From Pseudomonadota bacterium (GTDB lineage Bacteria; Pseudomonadota; Alphaproteobacteria; Sphingomonadales; Sphingomonadaceae), in contig JAFAED010000242.1 in assembly GCA_023424275.1 (NCBI GenBank), positions 1 to 7,239 on the forward strand: DNA of 7,239 nt, written 5' to 3'. The notes beneath the pieces were generated by a model. It was not told the DNA's origin. It saw only the letters and a program-made list of their open reading frames with translations, and did no database searches. The position numbers and the translations under genes were made by a program. Below are positions 1 through 6,321 of this stretch, piece after piece. How positions within the stretch are numbered: position 1 is the first letter of the stretch; every line of letters starts with the position of its first letter.

Positions 1-951
1 CGTCTCCCCTACGACCGTCTGCTGCTTGCGACGGGCGGCACGCCGAAACCCCTTCCACTCGCCGAGAAGCCGAAGCCCGACATTCTTCCGCTACGTACCC
101 TCGATGACGCCGAGACCATTGCCGCGCGCCTCCGTCCCGACAAGCATGCGCTGATCATCGGCGGCGGCTGGATCGGGCTCGAGGTAGCCGCCTCCGCCCG
201 CCGTGCAGGACTTGAGGTGACGATCGTCGAGGCGTCGGGCCGACTATGCTCGCGCGCGCTGCCCGCCGAGCCTGCCGCGATCATCGCCGGGTTCCACCGG
301 CAGAAAGGCGTGACGCTCCGTCTCGGTCGGACCTTGGTCTTGCTCGACGAGCCCAAGGATCGCCCCGGCGGCGTGCGAGCGCTTCTCGACGACGGCAGCC
401 TGGTAGATGCCGATTTCGTGATCGCGGGTATCGGGATGGAGCCGGATATCGCGCTCGCGCGCGACGCGGGGCTTGCCACGGCTGCGGGCATCTTGATCGA
501 CCCGGATGGCCGGACCAGCGACCCCGCGATCTTTGCGGCGGGCGACGCTTCCGAGACCGAGACGCCTGCAGGACGGATCCGCCAGGAATCCTGGGCCAAC
601 GCCAACGAACAGGCCGAGGCCGCCGCCGCCGCAATGCTCGGTCTCCCTCGTCCGCTGCGACCGCCCCCGTGGTTCTGGTCGGACCAGTTCGATGTGAACA
701 TCCAGATCCTTGGCCGGCTGGACGGAGAGACGAGCGCGATGACCGGCGATCCCGCCGTCGGCGACGGCTGCTGGTTCAGTTTCACCGGCGGCCTCCTCGC
801 CGGCGTGGCGGCCTTCAACCGCCCCCGCGATATTCAGGTGATCCGGCGTGTTCTGCAGCGCGCAATTGCGGTCGATCCCGAATTTCTCGCCGCGGTGGGA
901 GACGATCTCGCGCTGCTGCTGCAGCCACGCGTCGACGCACCGAGCCGCTGA
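1..951 (+). CDS. FAD-dependent NADH:ferredoxin reductase, N-terminus cut off by the window edge
   Basis: The frame is open from the first base to TGA at 949-951, giving 316 residues of a protein usually about 400-410 long, so roughly 90-100 N-terminal residues with the FAD dinucleotide fold lie outside. Visible elements (fragment numbering): the ATGG segment after LLL at 10-13, a second Rossmann GxGxxG (G54, G56, G59) for NAD(H), and Glu77 closing the second strand, which usually means NADH preference. IFAAGD at 177-182 is the FAD-contacting motif. A C-terminal reductase domain begins near WFWSDQ at 224-229, as in BphA4/putidaredoxin-reductase-type proteins. Such enzymes pass electrons from NADH to a ferredoxin that serves a Rieske oxygenase or P450. 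No oxygenase or ferredoxin is in view, so the partner is unknown. The acyl-CoA ligase follows after 28 nt, consistent with one operon. The family assignment is firm; the physiological partner is not. Confidence 0.93.
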   Translation, partial: RLPYDRLLLATGGTPKPLPLAEKPKPDILPLRTLDDAETIAARLRPDKHALIIGGGWIGLEVAASARRAGLEVTIVEASGRLCSRALPAEPAAIIAGFHRQKGVTLRLGRTLVLLDEPKDRPGGVRALLDDGSLVDADFVIAGIGMEPDIALARDAGLATAAGILIDPDGRTSDPAIFAAGDASETETPAGRIRQESWANANEQAEAAAAAMLGLPRPLRPPPWFWSDQFDVNIQILGRLDGETSAMTGDPAVGDGCWFSFTGGLLAGVAAFNRPRDIQVIRRVLQRAIAVDPEFLAAVGDDLALLLQPRVDAPSR

Positions 952-967
952 CGCAACCAGTCCCGAT

Positions 968-972
968 GGAGA
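968..972 (+). promoter_or_regulatory. Shine-Dalgarno GGAGA deciding a GTG start for the acyl-CoA ligase
   Basis: GGAGA lies 7 nt before GTG at 980. The reading frame is open further back to an ATG at 848, but that start lies deep inside the ferredoxin reductase gene and would add 44 residues (Cys/Arg/Ser-rich) unlike any ligase N-terminus. The GTG is therefore preferred. Confidence 0.75.
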
Positions 973-979
973 CGCACCC

Positions 980-2563
980 GTGACGACCCAGACTCCGCGG
1001 CCGATACCAACGGTCAGCTCGCTTGTCGCCCACCATGCCGATGCGCATCCGGACCGGATCGCGATCCGCTTCGAGGGCCGCGACTGGCGCTATGCCGAGC
1101 TTGCGGCCTGCGTCGAAAAAGCCGCAGCGGCGCTCGCCGCCGACGGTGTCGGTCGCGGTACGAGGATCGCCTATCTCGGCAAGAATGTCGGAGCCTATTT
1201 CGTTATTCTTTATGCCGCCGCCCGGATCGGCGCGGCGATGGTTCCCATCGGCTGGCGGCTCGCCCCACCCGAGGTCCGTTATATACTCGAAGACACAGAA
1301 GCGGCGCTCCTGTTCACCGACGCCGAGCATGAGCCCGTCGGCCTTGCGCTGGCGGACAGCATCCCAGCGCTGCGCCGCGTCATCGGGCTAGAAGCGCAAT
1401 GTGCGAGCGGCGGGCTGGAGGCCTATCTCGAGACCGGAGCCAGTGTCGTTCCCGAGGTGGTCGACGAGACCAGCAGCGCCTTTCTCCAGCTTTACACCTC
1501 CGGCACGACCGGGCATCCCAAAGGCGTTCTGCTAAACGCGGTGAACATATTCGCGATGCGGCTGCGCTGCGCGGAAGCGGGTATCGACTGGGATCTTTGG
1601 GACGACGAGGAGGTCGCGCTCGTTGCCATGCCGGTCGCCCACATCGGCGGCACGGGCTATGGGTTGATGGCCCTCTTTCACGGCGCGACGGCGCTCGTCG
1701 CCCGCGAATTTTCTCCGGATGCCGTGCTCGAGAGCATCCGGACCGAGCGCGTCAGCAAATTCTTCATCGTGCCAACCGCGCTCCAGATCCTGGTGCGGCA
1801 CCCCGACGCCCGCTCGACCGATTTTTCGCGCGTTCGTCATATCCTTTATGGCGCCTCACCGATGCCGCTCGCGCTTCTCCGCGAGGCGCTCGAGGTCATC
1901 GGGGCGGGGATGGTCCAGCAATATGGCATGACCGAAACCGCCGGGACGGTCGTTGCGCTCGGCGCCGAGGATCATGACGTGGCGGGAAATGAAAGAATGA
2001 AGTCCGCAGGCAAGGCGCTTCCCGGCGTCGAACTGCGGATCGTCGGCGATACCGGCGAGACGCTCGGCCCCGGCGAGATCGGCGAGATCATGGTCCATTC
2101 CGAGGCAGTGATGTGCGGCTACTGGAACCAGCGCGAGGCGACAGCAAAAGCGCTCGATAAGAGCGGCTGGCTGAGAACCGGCGATGCGGGCTTCCTCGAT
2201 GCCGATGGCTATCTGTTCATTTGCGACCGGGTGAAGGACATGATCGTCTCGGGCGGAGAGAATGTTTACCCGGCGGAGGTCGAGGCCGTACTCTATGCGC
2301 ACCCGACGGTTGCCGAGGCCGCGGTTATCGGAGTTCCGGACGCGAAGTGGGGCGAGGCCGTCAAGGCGATTATCGTGCCGAGACCCGGTGCCGCCATCGA
2401 CGAGCGCGAACTGATCGCATTTGCCAGAGCTTCGCTTGCCGGGTTCAAGGTGCCGAAATCGGTCGACATCGCAGCGGAACTGCCGCGCAATGCGAGCGGC
2501 AAGATCCTGAAGAAGGATCTGAAGGCTCCCTTCTGGAGCGGACACGACCGCCTCGTGAACTAG
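980..2563 (+). CDS. AMP-forming acyl-CoA synthetase (class I adenylate-forming ligase, FadD-like)
   Basis: A complete protein of 527 residues from GTG 980 to TAG 2561-2563, the usual length of fatty-acyl/aryl-CoA ligases. It activates a carboxylate with ATP to an acyl-AMP and transfers it to CoA in the cytosol. Motifs in order: the phosphate-binding loop YTSGTTGHPKG at 172-182; the adenine/Mg motif YGMTE at 315-319; the TGD ribose-binding Asp402; the hinge region DRVKD with Arg417; the CoA-side motif GGENVYPAEVE around 425-435; and the C-terminal catalytic Lys508 in ASGK. All key residues are present, so it should be active. Substrate cannot be read from sequence: medium/long-chain, steroid-side-chain and aromatic acids (cinnamate, benzoate type) are all possible. 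Its position after a ferredoxin reductase and facing a ring-cleavage operon favours a catabolic acid over lipid synthesis. It converges on the TonB receptor gene. Confidence 0.93.
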   Translation: MTTQTPRPIPTVSSLVAHHADAHPDRIAIRFEGRDWRYAELAACVEKAAAALAADGVGRGTRIAYLGKNVGAYFVILYAAARIGAAMVPIGWRLAPPEVRYILEDTEAALLFTDAEHEPVGLALADSIPALRRVIGLEAQCASGGLEAYLETGASVVPEVVDETSSAFLQLYTSGTTGHPKGVLLNAVNIFAMRLRCAEAGIDWDLWDDEEVALVAMPVAHIGGTGYGLMALFHGATALVAREFSPDAVLESIRTERVSKFFIVPTALQILVRHPDARSTDFSRVRHILYGASPMPLALLREALEVIGAGMVQQYGMTETAGTVVALGAEDHDVAGNERMKSAGKALPGVELRIVGDTGETLGPGEIGEIMVHSEAVMCGYWNQREATAKALDKSGWLRTGDAGFLDADGYLFICDRVKDMIVSGGENVYPAEVEAVLYAHPTVAEAAVIGVPDAKWGEAVKAIIVPRPGAAIDERELIAFARASLAGFKVPKSVDIAAELPRNASGKILKKDLKAPFWSGHDRLVN

Positions 2564-2633
2564 TTCGCGGAGCGGAGCGTGCGCCGGGAGCGCCGAGGCT
2601 CTACTTCTATCCCGACATCAGCCTGCTGCGGCT

Positions 2634-2675
2634 AAAAAAAGATCCGCCCCGGCGACAAGGCGCCGGGGCGAGATC
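2634..2675 (-). terminator. Intrinsic terminator of the TonB-dependent receptor gene
   Basis: A perfect 10-bp stem, CGCCCCGGCG (2645-2654) and CGCCGGGGCG (2661-2670), encloses a 6-nt loop. Flanking GATC copies (2641-2644 and 2672-2675) can extend it past a one-base bulge. Seven A on the + strand at 2634-2640 give seven U just after the hairpin in the - strand transcript. On the + strand no U tract follows, so it mainly ends the receptor transcript, 37 nt past its stop codon. It may also slow polymerase arriving from the ligase side. Confidence 0.9.
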
Positions 2676-2711
2676 GGTTCCACCTCCCATTTCCCCCGGG
2701 GAGGCAGCCCC

Positions 2712-4871
2712 CTAGTAGCGCACCGTGAACTGCGCCGCGATCGTCCGCGGCCGTTCGACGCTCGCCGCATATCCTGTGTAGAAAGGCGGCGCATTATAGG
2801 CGGAGTCGATGATGTAATCGTTCGTCAGGTTGCGTCCGAGGAGCGCGATCTCGTAGCGACCTTCGTCGAAGCCGAGCGCGATGCGGGCATTGAGCCGCTG
2901 CGCCGAACCAAAGTCGTACAGGAACTCGGCTGCCGGCGGATTGGCCGAGCTTGGCGCCCGATAGAATTGCGAGCTGCGCCATTCCAGATCGACGCCGGCC
3001 GTCAGTTCGACCGCGCCGAAGCCGTGACGATATTCGGCGCCGAGGTTGCCGCTCCACTTCGGCGAGAAGGTGAGCGGAACATCATTGGTGGTGTCGCGCG
3101 TGTCGGCATAGGTGACCGCGGCGGTCAGGCTGAGTCCTTCGACCGGGCGGACCAGCGCATCGAGCGTGAAGCCGTCGGACTTCTGGTCAAGCGACCGGTA
3201 GACGAGCAGCGCGCCGTCGGCGAAGGCATTCTGGAAATTGTCGACCCGGACCCGGAAGCCCGAAAGATTGACGTAGCCGACGCCCGGGATGCTGTACTTG
3301 ATCCCCGCCTCGAGCGTCCGGGCGCTTTCTTCCGCGAACTGGGCCCCCGACCGGAACGCATCATAGGTCGGTGCCGGCTTTGGCTGATTGTTGAACCCGC
3401 CCGACTTAGTGCCGCGGCCATAGGAGACATAGGTCATGAGATCGGGACTGAATTCATACTTCGCCGAAACGCTGTAATCGACGGTCGAACGCGACCGCTT
3501 GACCAGCGTTGCCGGAAACGGGGGCTGCGAGACGTTCGAATAGGGTCCCGCGACGATCCGCGTGTTGCCGATAACCGCACGCTTTTCTTCGCCCGTGACG
3601 CGAATGCCCCCCGAAAATTCGAGCCCGTCGACCGGCTTGACATTGGCCTGACCGAAGGCGGACAGCGTCTTGGTCGTCTGGTCGAAGGCGAAATCGGTGC
3701 TGCCGATCGCTGTGCGCGCCTGGATCGGCGTCGAGAACTCGTCATGGCCGAAATATCCGCCGACAAGCCAGCCGAAGGCCGGATTGCTGTCGGACGAGAG
3801 ACGCAGTTCCTGGGAGAAAAGCTTGTCGCGCTCGCCAAAGCTCGCCGCAAAAAGAGCGGTGGGCAAGAGGTCGGCGTCGATCGAGCTCAGCGCGCGATAC
3901 TTCTGGAAACCGGTGATCGACGTCAGCGTGACGCCATCGAAGTCGAGTGTCGCCGTCGCCCCGGCACGGTGGCCGCGATACTTGTCTCCGGTCGGACCGA
4001 AGGGACCGCCCGCGCCGCTGAAATTCGTGCGGCCGGGCGTCGTCGGGACGAGCGGATGCGCGACGAAGGAGACGGGAACATAGGTGCTGCCGTCGGCCGT
4101 GCGGTGATCATATTGATAGATGAGGTCGAGGGTGAAGTTCGAGGTCGGAGTCCACTGCGCCGAGGCGCGCCCGCTGTAGCTCTTGATCGCCGTCTCGTCG
4201 CGATCGAGCGTCGCATTGTGGATCCAGCCGCCATCGTCGCGATACTGGCCGGCGAAACGGAGCTTCAGGCTGTCCGACACGGGCACGTTGACCATCGCCT
4301 CGCCATAGGTGGAGTCGAGTTCGAACTCGTACCGTCCGGTCAGCGACGCCGCGAAATCGGCCTTGGGCTTTTGCGTGTTGATCATGACCGCGCCGAGGCT
4401 GGCGTTCTTGCCGAGGATCGCCTGGGTCCCCTTCACGACCTCGATGCTTGCGAGATCGTAGGTTCCGATCAGCATCGAACGGCCATGACCGTTGGCGACG
4501 CCGTTGAAGAAGGGCATGACCGACTGCTCGAAGGTCGTCCCCGCGCCGCCGGTTCCCATACCGTAGAGGAACAGCGCCGGATTGCCGAGCGGGCTGGTGT
4601 AGATCTGCATGCTCGGCACAAGACGCCCGATGTTCGTGACGTCGACGATCTGCGCGGTCTGGACATCGGCGCCGCTGATCGCCTGGATCGTCGCGGCGGT
4701 ATCCTGCAGATTGGACGTGCGCTTGAGCGCCGTGACGACAATCGTCTCGTCGCCCGAAGCCGAGCTATCTGTCGTATCGGCGGGCGCGCCCGCCGGAGCC
4801 GACTGGGCCTGCGCTGACGAGGCAATCGCAGCGACGGACACAGTCACGAAAAGGCTGAAAAACCGAGTCAT
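2712..4871 (-). CDS. TonB-dependent outer-membrane receptor
   Basis: A complete 719-residue protein from ATG at 4871 to TAG at 2712-2714. It is an energised outer-membrane importer: a 22-strand barrel with an N-terminal plug, driven by TonB-ExbBD. The N-terminus is a signal peptide (hydrophobic 4-17, cleavage likely after AQA at 20-22). A low-complexity Ala/Ser/Asp linker follows, then a TonB box IVVTA at 44-48 and a plug domain running to about residue 170, including IEVVKGTQAILGKNASLGA. The rest is beta-barrel, rich in alternating aromatic/polar strands and ending FTVRY, a typical terminal aromatic for BAM insertion. Substrate is unknown. Such receptors are abundant in sphingomonads, and one (DdvT in Sphingobium SYK-6) is known to import a lignin-derived aromatic. 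The downstream position relative to a ring-cleavage operon suggests an aromatic or complexed substrate rather than a siderophore. It has its own AT-rich upstream region and terminator, so it can be transcribed alone. Confidence 0.95.
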   Translation of the reverse strand: MTRFFSLFVTVSVAAIASSAQAQSAPAGAPADTTDSSASGDETIVVTALKRTSNLQDTAATIQAISGADVQTAQIVDVTNIGRLVPSMQIYTSPLGNPALFLYGMGTGGAGTTFEQSVMPFFNGVANGHGRSMLIGTYDLASIEVVKGTQAILGKNASLGAVMINTQKPKADFAASLTGRYEFELDSTYGEAMVNVPVSDSLKLRFAGQYRDDGGWIHNATLDRDETAIKSYSGRASAQWTPTSNFTLDLIYQYDHRTADGSTYVPVSFVAHPLVPTTPGRTNFSGAGGPFGPTGDKYRGHRAGATATLDFDGVTLTSITGFQKYRALSSIDADLLPTALFAASFGERDKLFSQELRLSSDSNPAFGWLVGGYFGHDEFSTPIQARTAIGSTDFAFDQTTKTLSAFGQANVKPVDGLEFSGGIRVTGEEKRAVIGNTRIVAGPYSNVSQPPFPATLVKRSRSTVDYSVSAKYEFSPDLMTYVSYGRGTKSGGFNNQPKPAPTYDAFRSGAQFAEESARTLEAGIKYSIPGVGYVNLSGFRVRVDNFQNAFADGALLVYRSLDQKSDGFTLDALVRPVEGLSLTAAVTYADTRDTTNDVPLTFSPKWSGNLGAEYRHGFGAVELTAGVDLEWRSSQFYRAPSSANPPAAEFLYDFGSAQRLNARIALGFDEGRYEIALLGRNLTNDYIIDSAYNAPPFYTGYAASVERPRTIAAQFTVRY

Positions 4872-4876
4872 AATCC

Positions 4877-4883
4877 CCTCCTT
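4877..4883 (-). promoter_or_regulatory. Strong Shine-Dalgarno AAGGAGG of the receptor gene
   Basis: On the - strand AAGGAGG precedes the ATG at 4871 with a 5-nt spacer. The full match to the anti-SD sequence supports this start and suggests efficient translation. Confidence 0.85.
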
Positions 4884-4884
4884 C

Positions 4885-4970
4885 TGGTTTTTATTTTCTT
4901 ACTGATTTTCACACTAATATGAATTTAGCAAATCGTTTTTATCCACACGGACTATTTAATATCCCGTGCC
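4885..4970 (-). promoter_or_regulatory. AT-rich upstream region, probable promoter of the TonB receptor
   Basis: Between the second RraA gene and the receptor lie 110 non-coding bases. Positions 4887-4960 are only about 26% GC, in a window that is otherwise clearly GC-rich. No Rho-independent terminator separates the upstream operon, so read-through is possible, but the composition suggests an independent promoter. A TATTAG-like -10 candidate exists on the - strand (about 4913-4918), but I could not find a convincing -35 at 17 bp, so no exact start site is claimed. Confidence 0.5.
4946..4968. promoter_or_regulatory. Possible operator: hyphenated inverted repeat CACGG-N13-CCGTG
   Basis: CACGG at 4946-4950 and its exact complement CCGTG at 4964-4968 flank a 13-nt spacer that is almost all A/T, just upstream of the likely receptor promoter. 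Arms of only 5 bp can arise by chance. No U tract follows on either strand, so it is not a terminator. It would suit a dimeric regulator, but none is encoded in view. Confidence 0.25.
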
Positions 4971-4981
4971 TCCGGGCGCGT

Positions 4982-5638
4982 TCAGGCCTCCGGGGTCTGC
5001 AGGCTGTGATATCCGAGCGAACGCCGGGCCACGTCGAGCCGCATGCCGCCGCGCAGCAGGCTCCGGATCCGGTCCTCGCTGGCCTCGATCGCTTCCGCCG
5101 CTTCGATCACCTCGGTAACGCGGTCGGTCGGGACCGCGACGACACCGTCGGCGTCGCCGGCCAGCCAGTCGCCTGGCGCGACGCGCACGCCGGCAAGCTG
5201 GACGGCCACATTATAGGCATCGGCGGTCACCCGGTCCTTGCCGGTGCGCATCGTATTCCCGAGCGCAAACACGGGGTAGCCAAGTTCGACGCAGCGGTCG
5301 CTGTCGCGGCAGACACCGTCGATCACGGTGCCCGCGACACGTCGTTCCGACGCGAAGAATGTCATGATGTCGCCCCAGACGGTGGCATCGCGCCGGCCGT
5401 CATTGGCGATGACCACAACCTGCCCCTCGGCGACATCGTCGAGATAGTCGCCAACAATCCCGCCCGTAGTTCCGACCGGCAACATCCGCACGGTGAAGGC
5501 TCGCCCGGCAAAGCGCATCGAGCGAACGACGGGCATGATACCCAGGATCTGGCCTTCGATGCCCAGCTTGTCGAGAGCATCCGAAAGAGCCGTAGTGCCC
5601 GCCTTCACGAGGCGCGTGCGAATATCGTCGTCGGTCAT
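4982..5638 (-). CDS. RraA/HMG-aldolase-family protein, copy with complete D-X20-R-D motif
   Basis: A complete 218-residue protein, the normal length for the RraA fold. Family members are either RNase E regulators (RraA) or divalent-metal class II pyruvate aldolases that split 4-hydroxy-4-methyl-2-oxoglutarate or 4-carboxy-4-hydroxy-2-oxoadipate (HMG/CHA aldolase, LigK/GalC), the last step of protocatechuate and gallate 4,5-cleavage. Here Asp90 (in VWGD), exactly 20 residues, then Arg111-Asp112 (in VIDGVCRD) make the D-X20-R-D motif of the aldolases. A GDADGV loop at 161-166 is also typical. With a LigB-type dioxygenase in the same operon, an aldolase role is more likely than RNase E control. 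It starts by a 4-nt ATGA overlap with the preceding paralog, implying translational coupling and perhaps co-assembly. The exact substrate is not decided by the sequence. Confidence 0.88.
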   Translation of the reverse strand: MTDDDIRTRLVKAGTTALSDALDKLGIEGQILGIMPVVRSMRFAGRAFTVRMLPVGTTGGIVGDYLDDVAEGQVVVIANDGRRDATVWGDIMTFFASERRVAGTVIDGVCRDSDRCVELGYPVFALGNTMRTGKDRVTADAYNVAVQLAGVRVAPGDWLAGDADGVVAVPTDRVTEVIEAAEAIEASEDRIRSLLRGGMRLDVARRSLGYHSLQTPEA

Positions 5639-6303
5639 TTCACAATCTCTCCAAGCAGATCTTCATAGTCCCGGCCCATCACCTCGGTGATCGGGATGCC
5701 CGAGGCGATGTCGCGGGCCATCAGCTGCTCGCGCGCGAATATCCGCTCGGCGACCCTAAGGATCGACACGATTTGATCTGCGGGCAGGAAGACCGTGCCG
5801 CTGGCGTCGGCGATGACCCAGTCCCCCGGTTTCACCGCCACGCCCCCAATGGTGACCGGCTCCTCGAAGCCGAGTTCGGCAACACGGCCGCGGGCGGTAA
5901 CGGCGACCCCGGCGCGCGCGAAAACCGGAAGGCCGAGTTCGGCTGCCTCGTCGACATCACGCACAGCACCGTCGACGATGACCGCAGCGACACCGCGCGC
6001 GAGGGCGCCGCGGGAAAGCAGCCCCCCCCACCCCGACACATCAAGCCGGCCGCGATGTTCGACGACGATGATGTCGCCCGGATCGGCCGCCAGGATCGCC
6101 CGTGTTCCCAGATGGACCTTGGGGAGCCCGGCGACCGGTGCCCCGAGCCTGACGGTGCGCGCCCGTCCGGCAACGCGTCCACGCACGGTCAAGGCCACCA
6201 GGCCGGTAACGGCACCGCTGTGCCCGAGCGCGTCAAGCGCGTCGGAAAGGGTGGGCGTGTCGAGCGCCAGCAGGCGCGCGCGAATATCGGGTTGATCGGT
6301 CAT
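5635..6303 (-). CDS. RraA/HMG-aldolase-family protein, divergent copy lacking the first acidic motif residue
   Basis: A complete 222-residue paralog of its downstream neighbour, sharing the N-terminal TLSDAL pattern, the VDGAVRD core (Arg115-Asp116) and the PGDW segment at 159-162. At the position of the first acidic residue of D-X20-R-D it has Gly94 (WGG at 92-94, 21 residues before Arg115). The later GDADG loop is altered too (ADASG, 165-169). The metal-site Asp116 and pyruvate-binding Arg115 remain. It may have altered catalysis, act on another substrate, or be the partner subunit of a hetero-oligomer; RraA-family proteins form trimers/hexamers. The codons for 92-94 form a run of eight G, so a base-calling error should be considered. 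It starts 18 nt after the RidA gene stop and overlaps the next gene by 4 nt. Family certain; activity uncertain. Confidence 0.87.
   Translation of the reverse strand: MTDQPDIRARLLALDTPTLSDALDALGHSGAVTGLVALTVRGRVAGRARTVRLGAPVAGLPKVHLGTRAILAADPGDIIVVEHRGRLDVSGWGGLLSRGALARGVAAVIVDGAVRDVDEAAELGLPVFARAGVAVTARGRVAELGFEEPVTIGGVAVKPGDWVIADASGTVFLPADQIVSILRVAERIFAREQLMARDIASGIPITEVMGRDYEDLLGEIVK
5647..5652 (-). promoter_or_regulatory. Shine-Dalgarno GGAGAG of the downstream RraA gene, inside the upstream RraA gene
   Basis: GGAGAG on the - strand stands 8 nt before the ATG at 5638 and lies within the last codons of the preceding gene. It supports the overlapping ATGA start. Confidence 0.65.
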
Positions 6304-6309
6304 AGCGTG

Positions 6310-6314
6310 TCTCC
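6310..6314 (-). promoter_or_regulatory. Shine-Dalgarno GGAGA of the divergent RraA gene
   Basis: GGAGA on the - strand lies 6 nt before the ATG at 6303, within the short gap after the RidA-family gene. It confirms this start and the operon layout. Confidence 0.7.
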
Positions 6315-6321
6315 GGCCGGG

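Noticed and set aside
9..818. Open frame on the - strand opposite the ferredoxin reductase
   Set aside because: The Ser/Arg/Pro-rich product has no recognisable motif; the + strand frame carries clear NAD- and FAD-binding motifs.
848..979. Longer N-terminus for the acyl-CoA ligase from ATG 848
   Set aside because: The first 103 nt of this extension overlap the reductase gene and the extra residues look unlike a ligase; GTG 980 has a well-placed GGAGA.
966..983. Five-codon ORF ATG...TGA ending in a GTGA overlap with the ligase start
   Set aside because: It has no Shine-Dalgarno of its own and contains the ligase's; most likely chance.
2683..2704. Second small hairpin (CCTCCC / GGGAGG, 10-nt loop) just after the receptor stop
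   Set aside because: A six-bp stem in C/G-rich DNA with no U tract; the stronger hairpin at 2641-2675 explains termination.
2967..4817. Long open frame (616 codons) on the + strand opposite the TonB receptor
   Set aside because: It is the antisense shadow of a GC-rich gene; its translation is Arg/Asp/Ala-rich low-complexity with no domain, and the - strand product has full receptor features.
4964..4979. Possible terminator after the downstream RraA gene (CCCG-N6-CGGG on the - strand)
   Set aside because: The stem is only 4 bp and the following sequence is ATATTAAATAGT rather than a U run, so read-through into the receptor is not excluded.
4982..6303. Calling either RraA-family gene a regulator of RNase E (rraA)
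   Set aside because: The operon with a ring-cleavage dioxygenase and the D-X20-R-D motif in one copy favour the aldolase branch; no symbol is assigned.
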